A DNA stretch of 7,545 nt from Paracoccus sp. (in: a-proteobacteria) (GCA_018056045.1 JAGPGI010000118.1:1-7545), one strand, 5' to 3'; shown: positions 1 through 6,403, counted from the stretch's first letter. Notes: generated by a model not told the origin, from the sequence alone. Translations and numbers: made by a program.

Positions 1-127
1 CCGGGAACGCGACACGCCCAATGCCGACACCCGGCGCACTCCTGACAACACCGTCCTGGTCGGCGGCAACACCAGCCAAGCCGTCCTCGATGCCTGGAAA
101 GAGCGTGCCCCCGAGAAGATCCGCAGC
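1..127. repeat. Terminal direct repeat (left copy), circle overlap
   Basis: Bases 1-127 are identical to 7419-7545, base for base. The copies lie exactly at the two ends of the window, which is what a circular molecule looks like when an assembler writes it out with a fixed overlap (127 is also a commonly used k-mer length). The true molecule would then be 7,418 bp. The repeat lies inside the mob gene, and the reading frame is continuous across the join, so it is not a biological terminal repeat. Confidence 0.95.
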
Positions 128-1114
128 AATGCCGTCCATGGGCTGGAATACTTCGTCGGTGGCTCTCCCGAAGCCCTGAAGGCCATGAGCCGGCAGGAGC
201 AGGATGCCTACTTTTCCGACGCCCTGGACTGGCTCAAGGCCCGCCACGGGGCTGAGAACGTCCTTTCCGCGGTGATCCACCGGGACGAGACCACGCCCCA
301 CATGACGGTGATGACCATTCCCCTCGATGAGCGCGGCAAGCTGAACGCCCGTGCCATCGTTGGCAGCCGGGAAGGGCTCTCGGCCATGCAGACCGACTTC
401 GCGGAGCGGGTCGGCAAGGTGCATGGGCTGGAGCGCGGCCTGCAAGGCTCTCCGGCGCGCCACGAGCGGGTCCAGAGGGCCTACGCCCATCTCAGCGACC
501 CGGATGCCGCTGTAAGCCTCCCAGAGCGCCGCAAGGGGGCCATTCTGGGCATAGGCGGTGAGACGGACGCGGAATGGCGTCAGCGGGCCTCAGAGGCCGC
601 CTCAGACGCTCTCAGAGGGGTTCAAGCCGTCCGGCATCGGGAGAACCGCGATCATGCGGCCGAAGTCTTCGCCCTCAAGCAGCAGATCACTGGCACCCCG
701 AAGATGCAGACGGAGCTGAGCAAGCTTCAGCACGAGAACCGCAGACTGCAGCGCGAGCTGAACGCGACTGAGGCCCGGGCCGAGCTGATTGCCGAGCAGA
801 ACCGCCGCCTGGGCGCGATCCAGGACGGCATGGTGGCAGGCGGCCGCGCCTTTGCCCGGGAAAACGGTCTGGATGAGAAAGCCTTCATGACCCGCTTGCA
901 GACAGCGGCCAAGGAGGCCCTGGAGGCGCTCGATGCCCCGGTGGCACAGCCTGCCGTCAAGGCAAAGGCGCCCACCAGGACCAGAATACAGCTCAAGCCT
1001 GCGATCGAGCATGCGCCGAAGGCGAAACCTGTCGTCCAGGAGCAGGTCAGGGACGAACCCGTGGTCGAGCACCGGATCAAGCCGAAGGACGATGCCTGGG
1101 ATGACGGCCACTAG
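1..1114 (+). CDS. mob: MobV-family relaxase, 3' part (completes gene from 7267)
   Basis: The reading frame is open from base 1 and continues the gene begun at 7267; the stop is TAG at 1112-1114. Relaxases of this family nick one strand at oriT, stay bound to the 5' end and are carried into the recipient by a helper plasmid's secretion channel; no mating-pore genes are present here, so the plasmid is mobilisable, not self-transmissible. Whole-protein numbering: HGLEYFVGGSP (97-107) is the conserved motif II region, and HRDETTPHM (144-152) is the metal-binding HxDExTPHM motif III. Residues about 260-325 are charged heptad-like sequence (KLQHENRRLQRELNATEARA) predicted to be a coiled coil, with a proline- and lysine-rich tail after it. 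Length (421) is within the MobV range, longer than pBBR1 Mob. The key catalytic motifs look intact. Confidence 0.95.
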   Translation, partial: RERDTPNADTRRTPDNTVLVGGNTSQAVLDAWKERAPEKIRSNAVHGLEYFVGGSPEALKAMSRQEQDAYFSDALDWLKARHGAENVLSAVIHRDETTPHMTVMTIPLDERGKLNARAIVGSREGLSAMQTDFAERVGKVHGLERGLQGSPARHERVQRAYAHLSDPDAAVSLPERRKGAILGIGGETDAEWRQRASEAASDALRGVQAVRHRENRDHAAEVFALKQQITGTPKMQTELSKLQHENRRLQRELNATEARAELIAEQNRRLGAIQDGMVAGGRAFARENGLDEKAFMTRLQTAAKEALEALDAPVAQPAVKAKAPTRTRIQLKPAIEHAPKAKPVVQEQVRDEPVVEHRIKPKDDAWDDGH

Positions 1115-1170
1115 CCCATCCGGTCAGCCTGCCAACCTGCCAGTAGGGCACGGACTGTAGCAGGAAATGC

Positions 1171-1197
1171 CATTTGGCAGCGTTACACTGCCAAATG
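1171..1197. repeat. 10-bp perfect inverted repeat, 7-base loop
   Basis: CATTTGGCAG (1171-1180), loop CGTTACA, CTGCCAAATG (1188-1197). There is no T tract after it on either strand, so it does not read as an ordinary terminator. The segment TTTGGCAGCGTTACA (1173-1187) recurs with one inserted A at 1235-1250, suggesting a binding site or a single-strand structure used in replication or transfer. Its stem also shares ATTTGGC/GCCAAAT with the oriT hairpin at 7201-7227. Confidence 0.75.
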
Positions 1198-1234
1198 CGG
1201 GAATTGACCCTGTCCTGGCTGGGCGGGCAGGCTG

Positions 1235-1250
1235 TTTGGCAAGCGTTACA
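1235..1250 (+). repeat. Direct repeat of the TTTGGCA-GCGTTACA motif
   Basis: TTTGGCAAGCGTTACA here matches TTTGGCAGCGTTACA at 1173-1187 except for one extra A. The motif starts are 62 bases apart. Only the first copy is followed by the complement needed for a hairpin. Confidence 0.6.
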
Positions 1251-1336
1251 GATTGCGGCGGGGAGGGAGGAGGTTTTGGACCGGCTTTTCCCTCAAGTCT
1301 GGAGCCGCAGAATCCTTAGGCTTTGATGTTGCGGTT

Positions 1337-1735
1337 TTACCAAACGACGTCGATCACCCGACCGTCGCTATGTTGGCACACGCCCACGCCACCGCTGGTC
1401 GTGAAGCCGCTCGCATCGGCATATTGCAGCTGGCAGGATAGGGACGATCCACGGGATCCCAAGAGAACCGCCACGGCAGCGCCTGTAGAACTTGAGCCGA
1501 AGATTGCATCTCCGGACCACGTTGTCGCCGACACGGCTGTGTTGCCCCGCTGGACGGCCTTTCCCTTAAAGGTTTCGTTGCCAATCACGGCAGTCAGCGT
1601 GTCACTGTCCATCCCTTGCTCATAGGAAAATTTCACGGCCTCGCCTGTGCCGCGCGTAACGCCTTGCATGGTTCCTGAACAGGCCGAAAGGGCCAGGATC
1701 AAGGCCAGCGGACAAGCTTTTGAGAAAGGGATCAA
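1337..1735 (-). CDS. Small predicted lipoprotein, function unknown
   Basis: A 132-residue protein with a textbook lipoprotein signal peptide. The start is taken as TTG at 1735-1733, because AGGAG (1743-1747 on the complement) lies seven bases upstream and because this start gives a normal short signal: MIPFSK, a hydrophobic stretch PLALILALSA, and the lipobox LSAC with cysteine 19 as the lipidation site. An upstream ATG at 1810 in the same frame would give 157 residues with an odd hydrophilic leader and is less likely. The mature part is about 114 residues, serine/glycine/threonine-rich and probably beta-structured, with two further cysteines near the end (SCQLQYADASGF and GVCQHSDGRVIDVVW) that could form a disulfide in the periplasm. 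The ending YAD-SGFTT-GGVG-C-HSDGR-ID--W looks like a conserved family seen in alphaproteobacterial genomes, but I cannot name a function. On a mobilisable plasmid an entry-exclusion or envelope role is possible but unproven. Confidence 0.8.
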   Translation of the reverse strand: MIPFSKACPLALILALSACSGTMQGVTRGTGEAVKFSYEQGMDSDTLTAVIGNETFKGKAVQRGNTAVSATTWSGDAIFGSSSTGAAVAVLLGSRGSSLSCQLQYADASGFTTSGGVGVCQHSDGRVIDVVW

Positions 1736-1786
1736 GGAAAGTCTCCTAAGGTCAATGAACACTGCTTCGACAGCTATCAGACTGTT

Positions 1787-1803
1787 GTCTAGAAGACCTA
1801 GAC
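1787..1803. promoter_or_regulatory. GTCTAG-N5-CTAGAC palindrome upstream of lipoprotein gene
   Basis: GTCTAG (1787-1792) and CTAGAC (1798-1803) form a perfect inverted repeat with a 5-base centre, about 50 bases upstream of the chosen TTG start. The position suits an operator for the lipoprotein gene. No clear -35/-10 pair was recognised around it. Confidence 0.35.
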
Positions 1804-1899
1804 CACACAACCCTTAGCGGAGCTCCTAGGGCACTGTTTGCAATGTCATAAAACCTCATATCAGCGAGCCAGCTACTTCCGGTTGAATTGCGGCCTCGC

Positions 1900-2138
1900 C
1901 GCTGGCCCTTCACCAGCAAATTCTGACCGTGCCGCCAGAGCTGCGGATAAGCAGGCTTCCCCTCCCCCGGACCCCCACCCGCCGCGCGCGCATCCGCACG
2001 CGGAGTCGTCCGCTCAGCCCACAAGGGGCTTCGCGTTCGACGGCATTCAAAAACCCCACAGCCCGTCCCACGGGCGGGGGGTCGCCAGCTTCCTGGCGGG
2101 CGCGCCCCCCCGGCGCGCAAGCGCGCCCGGACCGTGGA
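1900..2138. other. GC-rich block beside the origin, no supported gene
   Basis: Very GC-rich stretch with many short inverted repeats: GCCCGT-CCC-ACGGGC (2061-2075), CGGGCGCGC (2097-2105) with GCGCGCCCG (2121-2129), and the alternative GGCGCGC-AA-GCGCGCC (2112-2127). Open frames exist on both strands (for example 1838..2155 + and 1752..2171 -), but they are low-complexity, arginine/proline-rich and without start signals, as expected from high GC. The hairpin at 2112-2127 is followed 12 bases later by T6 (2139-2144), too far for a good terminator. pBBR1 has, to my recollection, a comparable GC-rich block next to its origin. Confidence 0.5.
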
Positions 2139-2208
2139 TTTTTTGCCTGCCTTAAGATCATAAGAAGGCAAAAAAATAAGATATTGTTTTTATTTATTTT
2201 TTAGGGGG

Positions 2209-2236
2209 GGGGTAGGTCACAGCTGTGACCTACCCC
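2209..2236. repeat. 28-bp perfect palindrome, origin repeat 1
   Basis: Two 14-bp arms with no spacer; the inner 20 bases are TAGGTCACAGCTGTGACCTA (2213-2232), flanked by GGGG and CCCC. The symmetry indicates binding by a homodimer, with Rep the obvious candidate because of the position just upstream of rep and next to the AT-rich tract. Confidence 0.85.
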
Positions 2237-2258
2237 TAGGTCATAGCTGTGACCTAGG
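2235..2258. repeat. 24-bp near-palindrome, origin repeat 2
   Basis: TAGGTCATAGCTGTGACCTA (2237-2256) equals repeat 1 except T for C at 2244, which breaks one symmetric pair. The two 20-bp units start 24 bases apart, a little over two helical turns, so two bound dimers would sit on nearly the same face of the DNA. Confidence 0.85.
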
Positions 2259-2304
2259 TCTGAACATATTTTGAGCATACATGCTCTGATTTTATCGGTA
2301 TAAA

Positions 2305-2351
2305 TCGATCACGCTTATTCGATTCTCGATCTTGTATGAGCAAATTTCGAT
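2305..2351. repeat. Four TCGAT motifs spaced in multiples of 7 bases
   Basis: TCGAT starts at 2305, 2319, 2326 and 2347, giving spacings of 14, 7 and 21 bases, in the leader just ahead of rep. It may be a short iteron-like array or an operator for rep, but the motif is short and chance cannot be excluded. Confidence 0.35.
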
Positions 2352-2374
2352 CAAAAATGGACTAGGGGTGGGTC

Positions 2375-2950
2375 ATGGATGAACTAGGGTCGGATCAGGA
2401 AGCGGAACGGCCAAACCTTCCGATGAAGCCACGCCGGGGGCACTTCGTTCAGACTGACCGAGCCGCCCATGAGGCATGGGCACGGCTTGGCACAAAGCAC
2501 CCTGCGGCTTCTGCCCTGCTGCATGTCCTCGCTGCCAATGTCGGGGATCACAACGCGGTTGTTGCCAGCCACAAGATCCTGGCCCGCCTCATGGGAGCTT
2601 CGTCCTCGACCGTGAAGCGCGCCCTTAAAACGCTTTCCGATGGCAACTGGATCGAGGTTCACCAGATCGGGGCCAGTGGCACCGTGAATGCCTATGTCCT
2701 CAACAGCCGTGTAGCATGGGCAGAAGGCCGCGACCGCCTGCGCTATGCCCGCCTGAAAGCCGATGTGCTGCTGGCCGAGGATGAGCAAGAAGTCGGGGCA
2801 CTCGATGAGCCGAAAACGGCGCTCTACAACCTCCCCCGGATTGGCGAACTTCAGATCCCTTCGGGCGTCGGCCTGCCCCCCATCTCGCAACCATCCTTTC
2901 CCGGAATGGAGCCTGACCTGCCAGCGACGGCTGAAAGGGATGAACCTTGA
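2375..2950 (+). CDS. rep: pBBR1-type plasmid replication initiation protein
   Basis: Initiates replication of the plasmid by binding its origin; host factors do the rest. 191 residues. The start ATG at 2375 has AGGGG (2364-2368) six bases upstream. An in-frame ATG at residue 17 (MKPRRGHF) is an alternative and has a weaker site. Similarity to pBBR1 Rep runs over most of the chain: GHFVQTDRAAHEAWARL (22-38), a helical segment (44-57), a winged helix-turn-helix at about 60-115 with putative recognition helix SSSTVKRALKTL (76-87), the wing with GTVNAYVLNSRVAW (102-115), and the C-terminal block IPSGVGLPP...PGMEPDLPA (161-184). pBBR1 Rep is about 220 residues, so this one has a shorter tail. The DNA-reading helix differs clearly from pBBR1 Rep, as do the origin repeats upstream. 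A small HTH gene follows 76 bases downstream on the same strand and may be co-transcribed. Confidence 0.93.
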   Translation: MDELGSDQEAERPNLPMKPRRGHFVQTDRAAHEAWARLGTKHPAASALLHVLAANVGDHNAVVASHKILARLMGASSSTVKRALKTLSDGNWIEVHQIGASGTVNAYVLNSRVAWAEGRDRLRYARLKADVLLAEDEQEVGALDEPKTALYNLPRIGELQIPSGVGLPPISQPSFPGMEPDLPATAERDEP

Positions 2951-2961
2951 TGCTCTGTCCC

Positions 2962-2975
2962 TGCAACGCGTTGCA
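2962..2975. promoter_or_regulatory. TGCAACGCGTTGCA palindrome in rep-HTH gap
   Basis: Perfect 14-bp palindrome 12 bases after the rep stop codon and upstream of the small HTH gene. TGCAAC (or its complement GTTGCA) recurs at 2998, 3158, 3180 and 3221, so six half-sites fall within 265 bases, against two noticed elsewhere in the window. It may be the operator of the HTH protein. Confidence 0.45.
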
Positions 2976-3000
2976 CAACAGGTGCGAATACGGTTCATGC

Positions 3001-3026
3001 AACACCCTGAAACACCCTGAAACGCC
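3001..3026 (+). repeat. Tandem 10-bp repeat before the HTH gene
   Basis: AACACCCTGA is repeated twice in a row (3001-3010, 3011-3020), with a third degenerate unit AACGCCATGA (3021-3030) that contains the start codon. No ribosome binding site of normal form is present, so the repeats take the place where one would be expected. Confidence 0.6.
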
Positions 3027-3431
3027 ATGAAATACACGGCAGGTCAGGCCGCAAAGGCTGCAGGCATCTCCAAGGCAACGATCACGAGGGCCTTGAAGAG
3101 CGGCAAGATTTCAGGATTGAAGGATGACAGCGGCACCTGGACCATAGACCCTGCAGAGTTGCACCGCGTGTTCCCACCCGTTGCAGATGCACCACCTGAA
3201 ACGCAGATCATGAAACGATCTGCAACACCCGAAGAAACGGGTGAAACAGCGGCTTTGGAGCGCGAAAATCAGATGCTGCGCGAGGCTCTGGCCGATGCGA
3301 GGCAGGAGCGCGACAGGTGGCACCAGATTGCGGAACGTCTCTCCATCGCGCCCCCGGCCCCTGCACCAGACCATCCCAAGCCCGCTGCGGGGTTCTGGTT
3401 CCGGTTGTTCGGAAAAGGGCGGGGTGACTGA
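3027..3431 (+). CDS. Small helix-turn-helix/coiled-coil plasmid protein
   Basis: 134 residues, not recognised by name. Residues 1-50 form a MerR/excisionase-like HTH: YTAGQAAKAAGISKATITRA followed by a short wing and DPAELHRVF. A charged coiled coil follows at about 74-105 (ALERENQMLREALADARQER). A proline-rich linker (109-119) leads to an aromatic tail, FWFRLFGKG (123-131), of a kind seen on other small-plasmid DNA-binding proteins and possibly a contact or membrane-touching helix. It lies 76 bases downstream of rep on the same strand, so a role in copy control, partition or replication support is the best guess. ATG at 3027 is the only plausible start, but it lacks a Shine-Dalgarno match; translation may depend on coupling or an unusual leader. 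Repeats of TGCAAC and TGAAAC cluster before and inside the gene, suggesting autoregulation. It converges with the R-M gene with only 12 bases between stops. Confidence 0.8.
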   Translation: MKYTAGQAAKAAGISKATITRALKSGKISGLKDDSGTWTIDPAELHRVFPPVADAPPETQIMKRSATPEETGETAALERENQMLREALADARQERDRWHQIAERLSIAPPAPAPDHPKPAAGFWFRLFGKGRGD

Positions 3432-3443
3432 AACCCGCCTGCC

Positions 3444-6329
3444 TTACCGAGCGGTGCGCTGCTGGTTGAGATGGAACAGGCGAGCCAGGATCTCGTCGTC
3501 GGTCAGCGCGCCCGCCCGCCAGTCGTCGCCCCAGCCGTAGGCCCCGGCCACAGCCTCATCCAGCGCCTTGTGGGCATGGTCGAGCCAGGCGGGGCGAGCG
3601 TTGTAGAGGTTGGTCAGGGTGCGCTTCCTCAGCTCCCGTTCGGCCTTGTCGTCCAGCGGCAGGATGCGGTCGGGATAGCCGGGGACCACCTCGGGGACAC
3701 GGCGCACCAGGTCGGGCGGGTTGAGCCAGCTTTCCCGCAGCTCGTTCAGCCGGGCTGCGGCGGCGGCGATGGCCTGCGCGCGCGGATCGTCGGCGTAATC
3801 GGCGGCAGGAATGTCGGGGGTCAGACCGTCCGGGAAGGGGAAGGTCTCGAAGGTCGTAGAGGGGGTATAGCGGGGCCGGTCCTCAAGCGATGTGCCCATC
3901 CGAAGCGCCCAGAGTTCGTGAAAGCGCGAGTGCAGGATGCCGAAGGTGGTGTCGTCGTCGCGGGCGATTGAATAGACGGAACCGGACGCGATAAGCCCGC
4001 CATCCAGCCACACGAATAACCTGTGCTTCGCAACTTCTGGAGTCGCAACAAAACGCGATAGACCCTTCAATGCGTCCCGCATTTCGGGTCGGGGCCGCTG
4101 GTGCATCCACCATGTTGCAAGCGTTTTCGCCTCTCCTTGCCGCAAGGGGCGTTGGCCAGATGCTGCGAGTGCTGCGTTTTCTGTGTCCCACTGGTGCCGG
4201 ATCGTCTCGAAGGGTAGTTCAAACAGTGCTGCCTCGCCTTCGGTAAGTGATACGCCGAAATCAATGCACCAGCGTTCCGATAGTCGGCGTGTCAAATCCA
4301 TGCCGTTGAACCAGCGGCGGACTACTTCGGTGTTCTTCCTCCCGTTCGGATTGGTTGGCGAGGCAAGCAACTGCCGCGCTTCGTTTCCCGAAATCTCGAA
4401 GGGGCCACCAAACTTGAAACCTTGAAAAGCAAGGTTGCGGTTCGTTCTCAAGCCCGCTGCACGGGACAAATCGTGCCCAGAGTGGCTCGCGGTCAAGTCC
4501 GCGAACACTTCCGCCACCTCGGCCCCGTCCAGCCGCGCCGCACCGCCCTTCTGTCCGTCAAAGCACACCATCGACACGCGCACCGCCGCGCCGTCCACGG
4601 TCCAGGGTTCGTCCGACCATGCCTCGAAAATGCGGCCGCGTTCGGTGATCGGGCGCAGCACCTCGCGGTTCGCGCCGCCGCGGATGGAGTTGGTCGTGAC
4701 CAGTCCGGCACGGGTCAGGCGGCCCGCCTCGATCATCTCCCACGCCTTCGCAAACCAGTAGCAGACGAAATCCACCCCGCCCGGCACGGTGTTCCAGGCC
4801 CGGCGCAGGGCGGTCGTGTAACCCTCGCCCAGTTCGGCAATCATCTTCTTGTTGCCGATGAAGGGCGGGTTGCCGACCACCGCATCGGCCTCCGGCCAGT
4901 CGGCGCGGGTGCCATCAGGGGCCAGCACCGAGTCGCGGTTCTCGATATTCGACAGCGGACGCAGGATCGGATTCCGCGCGGCCTCGAAGCCGTTGCGGCG
5001 CATCCACTGGATTTCCCCGATCCAAACCGACACGCGGGCCAGTTCGGCGGCATAGGGGTTCAGCTCGATGCCGAACACGCATTCCGGGCCGACACGGGGA
5101 AAGCCGCGCGGCAGGCCCATCGCCTCGGCATCCAGGTTGACGCGGTGTTCCAGGTCCTTGAGCGACAAGAGCGCCAGATACAGAAAGTTGCCCGATCCGC
5201 AGGCCGGATCCAGCACCCGGAAGCCCGCCAGCCGTTCCAGGAAGGCCTCCTTGACCGCTTCGGCTTCCTTGTGGGCGCGGGTGCGGGCGGCGGGACTGCG
5301 CGCGGCTGCGGCCTTGTCCAGCGCGGCGCGGATGCTGGCCTGCGCGGCGTCCCATTCGGCCAGCAGGGGGCGGATGATGACCGGCTCGACAATCTGCATG
5401 ATCTTGTCGCGGTCGGTGTAATGCGCGCCCAACTGGCTGCGCTTGTCGGGGTCAAGGCCGCGTTCGAACAGCGTGCCCATGATCGAGGGGTCGATCTCCG
5501 ACCAGTCCAGCCGGGACGCCGCAAGCAGCTCGTTCACGTCGTCGGCTTCCAGCGGCAGGGCCTCGGCATGGTCGAACAGCCCGCCGTTGAACCATTCCAC
5601 CTGCTCAAAGCCGACCATACCGCCCGACTGCATCGCGGCAAACAGGGTCGCGGCATGGGTCTGGAACATCCGGGGCTGACGCTGGGCGTGCTCGATCATC
5701 CGCTGGAACATGCGGTCGGGCAGCAGGTTCACGTCCTCGGCGAACAGGCAGAAAATCAGCCGGTTGACGAAATGCGCGACAGCGTGGGCCTCGTGCCCCC
5801 GGCGGCGCAGGTTCATGGCAAGGGCGGCAAAGCGACCGGCGGCTTCCTCGGTCAGCCCCTGCCGGGTCTTGGCCGGGCGCAGCCGCTCGGGGTCGGTGAA
5901 GGCGGCTTTCAGCAGGTCGCGTTTCGCCGCGTCGGCCAGCTCGTCCAAGGCGATGTCATGGACCTGCTGGACCGTGTTCGTCCAGTTGGTGTGCAGCTGG
6001 ATGCGGTCCATGTCGGACACGATCAGCAGCGGCGGATTTTCCAGCGCCACGGCGTATTGCTGAAGCTGGGCAAAGGCGGCCTTCAGGTCTTTCCGCTTGC
6101 CCTTGTATTCCCAGGCAAAGCAGCCGCGCCGCCACACGTCCGCCCAGCCTTCACCGCCGCTGGTCTTGGTCGCCCCCTTCTCGAAGGTGAACCACTCGCC
6201 CTTGGGGTCCGCCGTCACCGGATCGTCAATGCCGAGCAACCCGCAGAGGTCCAGGAAGTGCGCCTGCGAGGCGCTACGTTCCTTGAGTTCGACATTGCGC
6301 CACTTGGTGATGAAGGCATGTGGCGTCAA
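3444..6329 (-). CDS. MmeI-type (Type IIL) restriction-modification enzyme
   Basis: Single-chain enzyme combining endonuclease, N6-adenine methyltransferase and target recognition, about 961 residues (MmeI is 919). Start taken as TTG at 6329-6327: GGAG lies six bases upstream and the protein then begins MTPHAFITKWR, as relatives do. A further upstream TTG at 6395 would add 22 unlikely residues. Using the 961 numbering: N-terminal nuclease with WADVW...WEYKGK, giving D64, E74, K76, the same D-x9-E-x-K spacing as MmeI D70/E80/K82; helical connector about 120-300; methyltransferase motif X GAHYT (301-305), motif I LDPACGSGN (373-381), motif IV NPPF (487-490); target-recognition domain about 600-808; helical C-terminal part about 830-961. 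All key residues are present, so it should both cut and protect. Such enzymes cut about 20 bases from an asymmetric site and methylate one strand; the recognition sequence cannot be read by eye. It lies downstream of parDE on the same strand. Confidence 0.93.
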   Translation of the reverse strand: MTPHAFITKWRNVELKERSASQAHFLDLCGLLGIDDPVTADPKGEWFTFEKGATKTSGGEGWADVWRRGCFAWEYKGKRKDLKAAFAQLQQYAVALENPPLLIVSDMDRIQLHTNWTNTVQQVHDIALDELADAAKRDLLKAAFTDPERLRPAKTRQGLTEEAAGRFAALAMNLRRRGHEAHAVAHFVNRLIFCLFAEDVNLLPDRMFQRMIEHAQRQPRMFQTHAATLFAAMQSGGMVGFEQVEWFNGGLFDHAEALPLEADDVNELLAASRLDWSEIDPSIMGTLFERGLDPDKRSQLGAHYTDRDKIMQIVEPVIIRPLLAEWDAAQASIRAALDKAAAARSPAARTRAHKEAEAVKEAFLERLAGFRVLDPACGSGNFLYLALLSLKDLEHRVNLDAEAMGLPRGFPRVGPECVFGIELNPYAAELARVSVWIGEIQWMRRNGFEAARNPILRPLSNIENRDSVLAPDGTRADWPEADAVVGNPPFIGNKKMIAELGEGYTTALRRAWNTVPGGVDFVCYWFAKAWEMIEAGRLTRAGLVTTNSIRGGANREVLRPITERGRIFEAWSDEPWTVDGAAVRVSMVCFDGQKGGAARLDGAEVAEVFADLTASHSGHDLSRAAGLRTNRNLAFQGFKFGGPFEISGNEARQLLASPTNPNGRKNTEVVRRWFNGMDLTRRLSERWCIDFGVSLTEGEAALFELPFETIRHQWDTENAALAASGQRPLRQGEAKTLATWWMHQRPRPEMRDALKGLSRFVATPEVAKHRLFVWLDGGLIASGSVYSIARDDDTTFGILHSRFHELWALRMGTSLEDRPRYTPSTTFETFPFPDGLTPDIPAADYADDPRAQAIAAAAARLNELRESWLNPPDLVRRVPEVVPGYPDRILPLDDKAERELRKRTLTNLYNARPAWLDHAHKALDEAVAGAYGWGDDWRAGALTDDEILARLFHLNQQRTAR
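4021..4440 (-). other. Lower-GC segment within the target-recognition domain
   Basis: By hand count this 420-base segment is about 57% GC, falling to 50-52% in 4201-4260 and 4381-4440, against about 70% in 4501-4620. It encodes residues about 631-770, the central part of the target-recognition domain. In MmeI relatives this is the part that varies between specificities. The composition change suggests the segment was acquired by recombination from another source. Confidence 0.55.
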
Positions 6330-6403
6330 ATCGATCTCCGAATGTTTTCTATGACTGGATTGGCTTCTGACCGAAGCTTTCAGGCTGACCGGCAATCACG
6401 CAA

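Larger units (their letters stand above)
1115..1336. other. Intergenic gap between mob and lipoprotein, with hairpin
   Basis: No credible gene. mob (+) and the lipoprotein (-) converge on this gap. It contains a perfect hairpin (1171-1197) and a second copy of its loop-side motif (1235-1250). No hairpin followed by a T run was found on either strand, so no standard intrinsic terminator is evident for either gene. Confidence 0.6.
2139..2374. other. Predicted replication origin (oriV), pBBR1-like layout
   Basis: Between the GC-rich block and rep lies an AT-rich tract (2149-2203), a run of G (2204-2212), two palindromic 20-bp repeats (2213-2232, 2237-2256), a GAGCAT-AC-ATGCTC palindrome (2273-2286) and four TCGAT motifs (2305-2351). 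TTTTTTGCCT (2139-2148) and AGGCAAAAAA (2166-2175) form a further inverted repeat at the AT-rich edge. The AT-rich DNA is a likely melting region and the repeats likely Rep sites. As I recall the pBBR1 sequence, it has the same order upstream of rep: AT-rich DNA, a G-run, then two related palindromes with an AGCTC core. A possible -10 (TATAAA, 2299-2304) for rep has no good -35 partner; the 2273-2286 palindrome lies where a repressor could act. Confidence 0.7.

Noticed and set aside
1..127. Biological terminal repeat of a linear element or transposon
   Set aside because: The repeats are direct, lie inside the mob reading frame, and joining them restores a complete gene, so an overlap from a circular molecule explains them better.
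1337..1810. Longer lipoprotein frame starting at ATG 1810
   Set aside because: It would put about 25 non-signal residues ahead of the lipobox signal, while TTG 1735 has a well-spaced AGGAG and gives a normal signal peptide.
2112..2144. Intrinsic terminator (GGCGCGC hairpin then T6)
   Set aside because: The T run begins about 12 bases after the stem, too far for a normal terminator, and no gene ends nearby on that strand.
1752..2204. Overlapping open frames on both strands in the origin region (for example 1838..2155, 1929..2204, 1752..2171)
   Set aside because: They are arginine/proline-rich, lack start signals and run through hairpins and the origin; several frames are open at once because of GC bias.
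3001..3030. CRISPR-like or minisatellite array
   Set aside because: Only two exact 10-base units are present, with no spacers and no cas genes.
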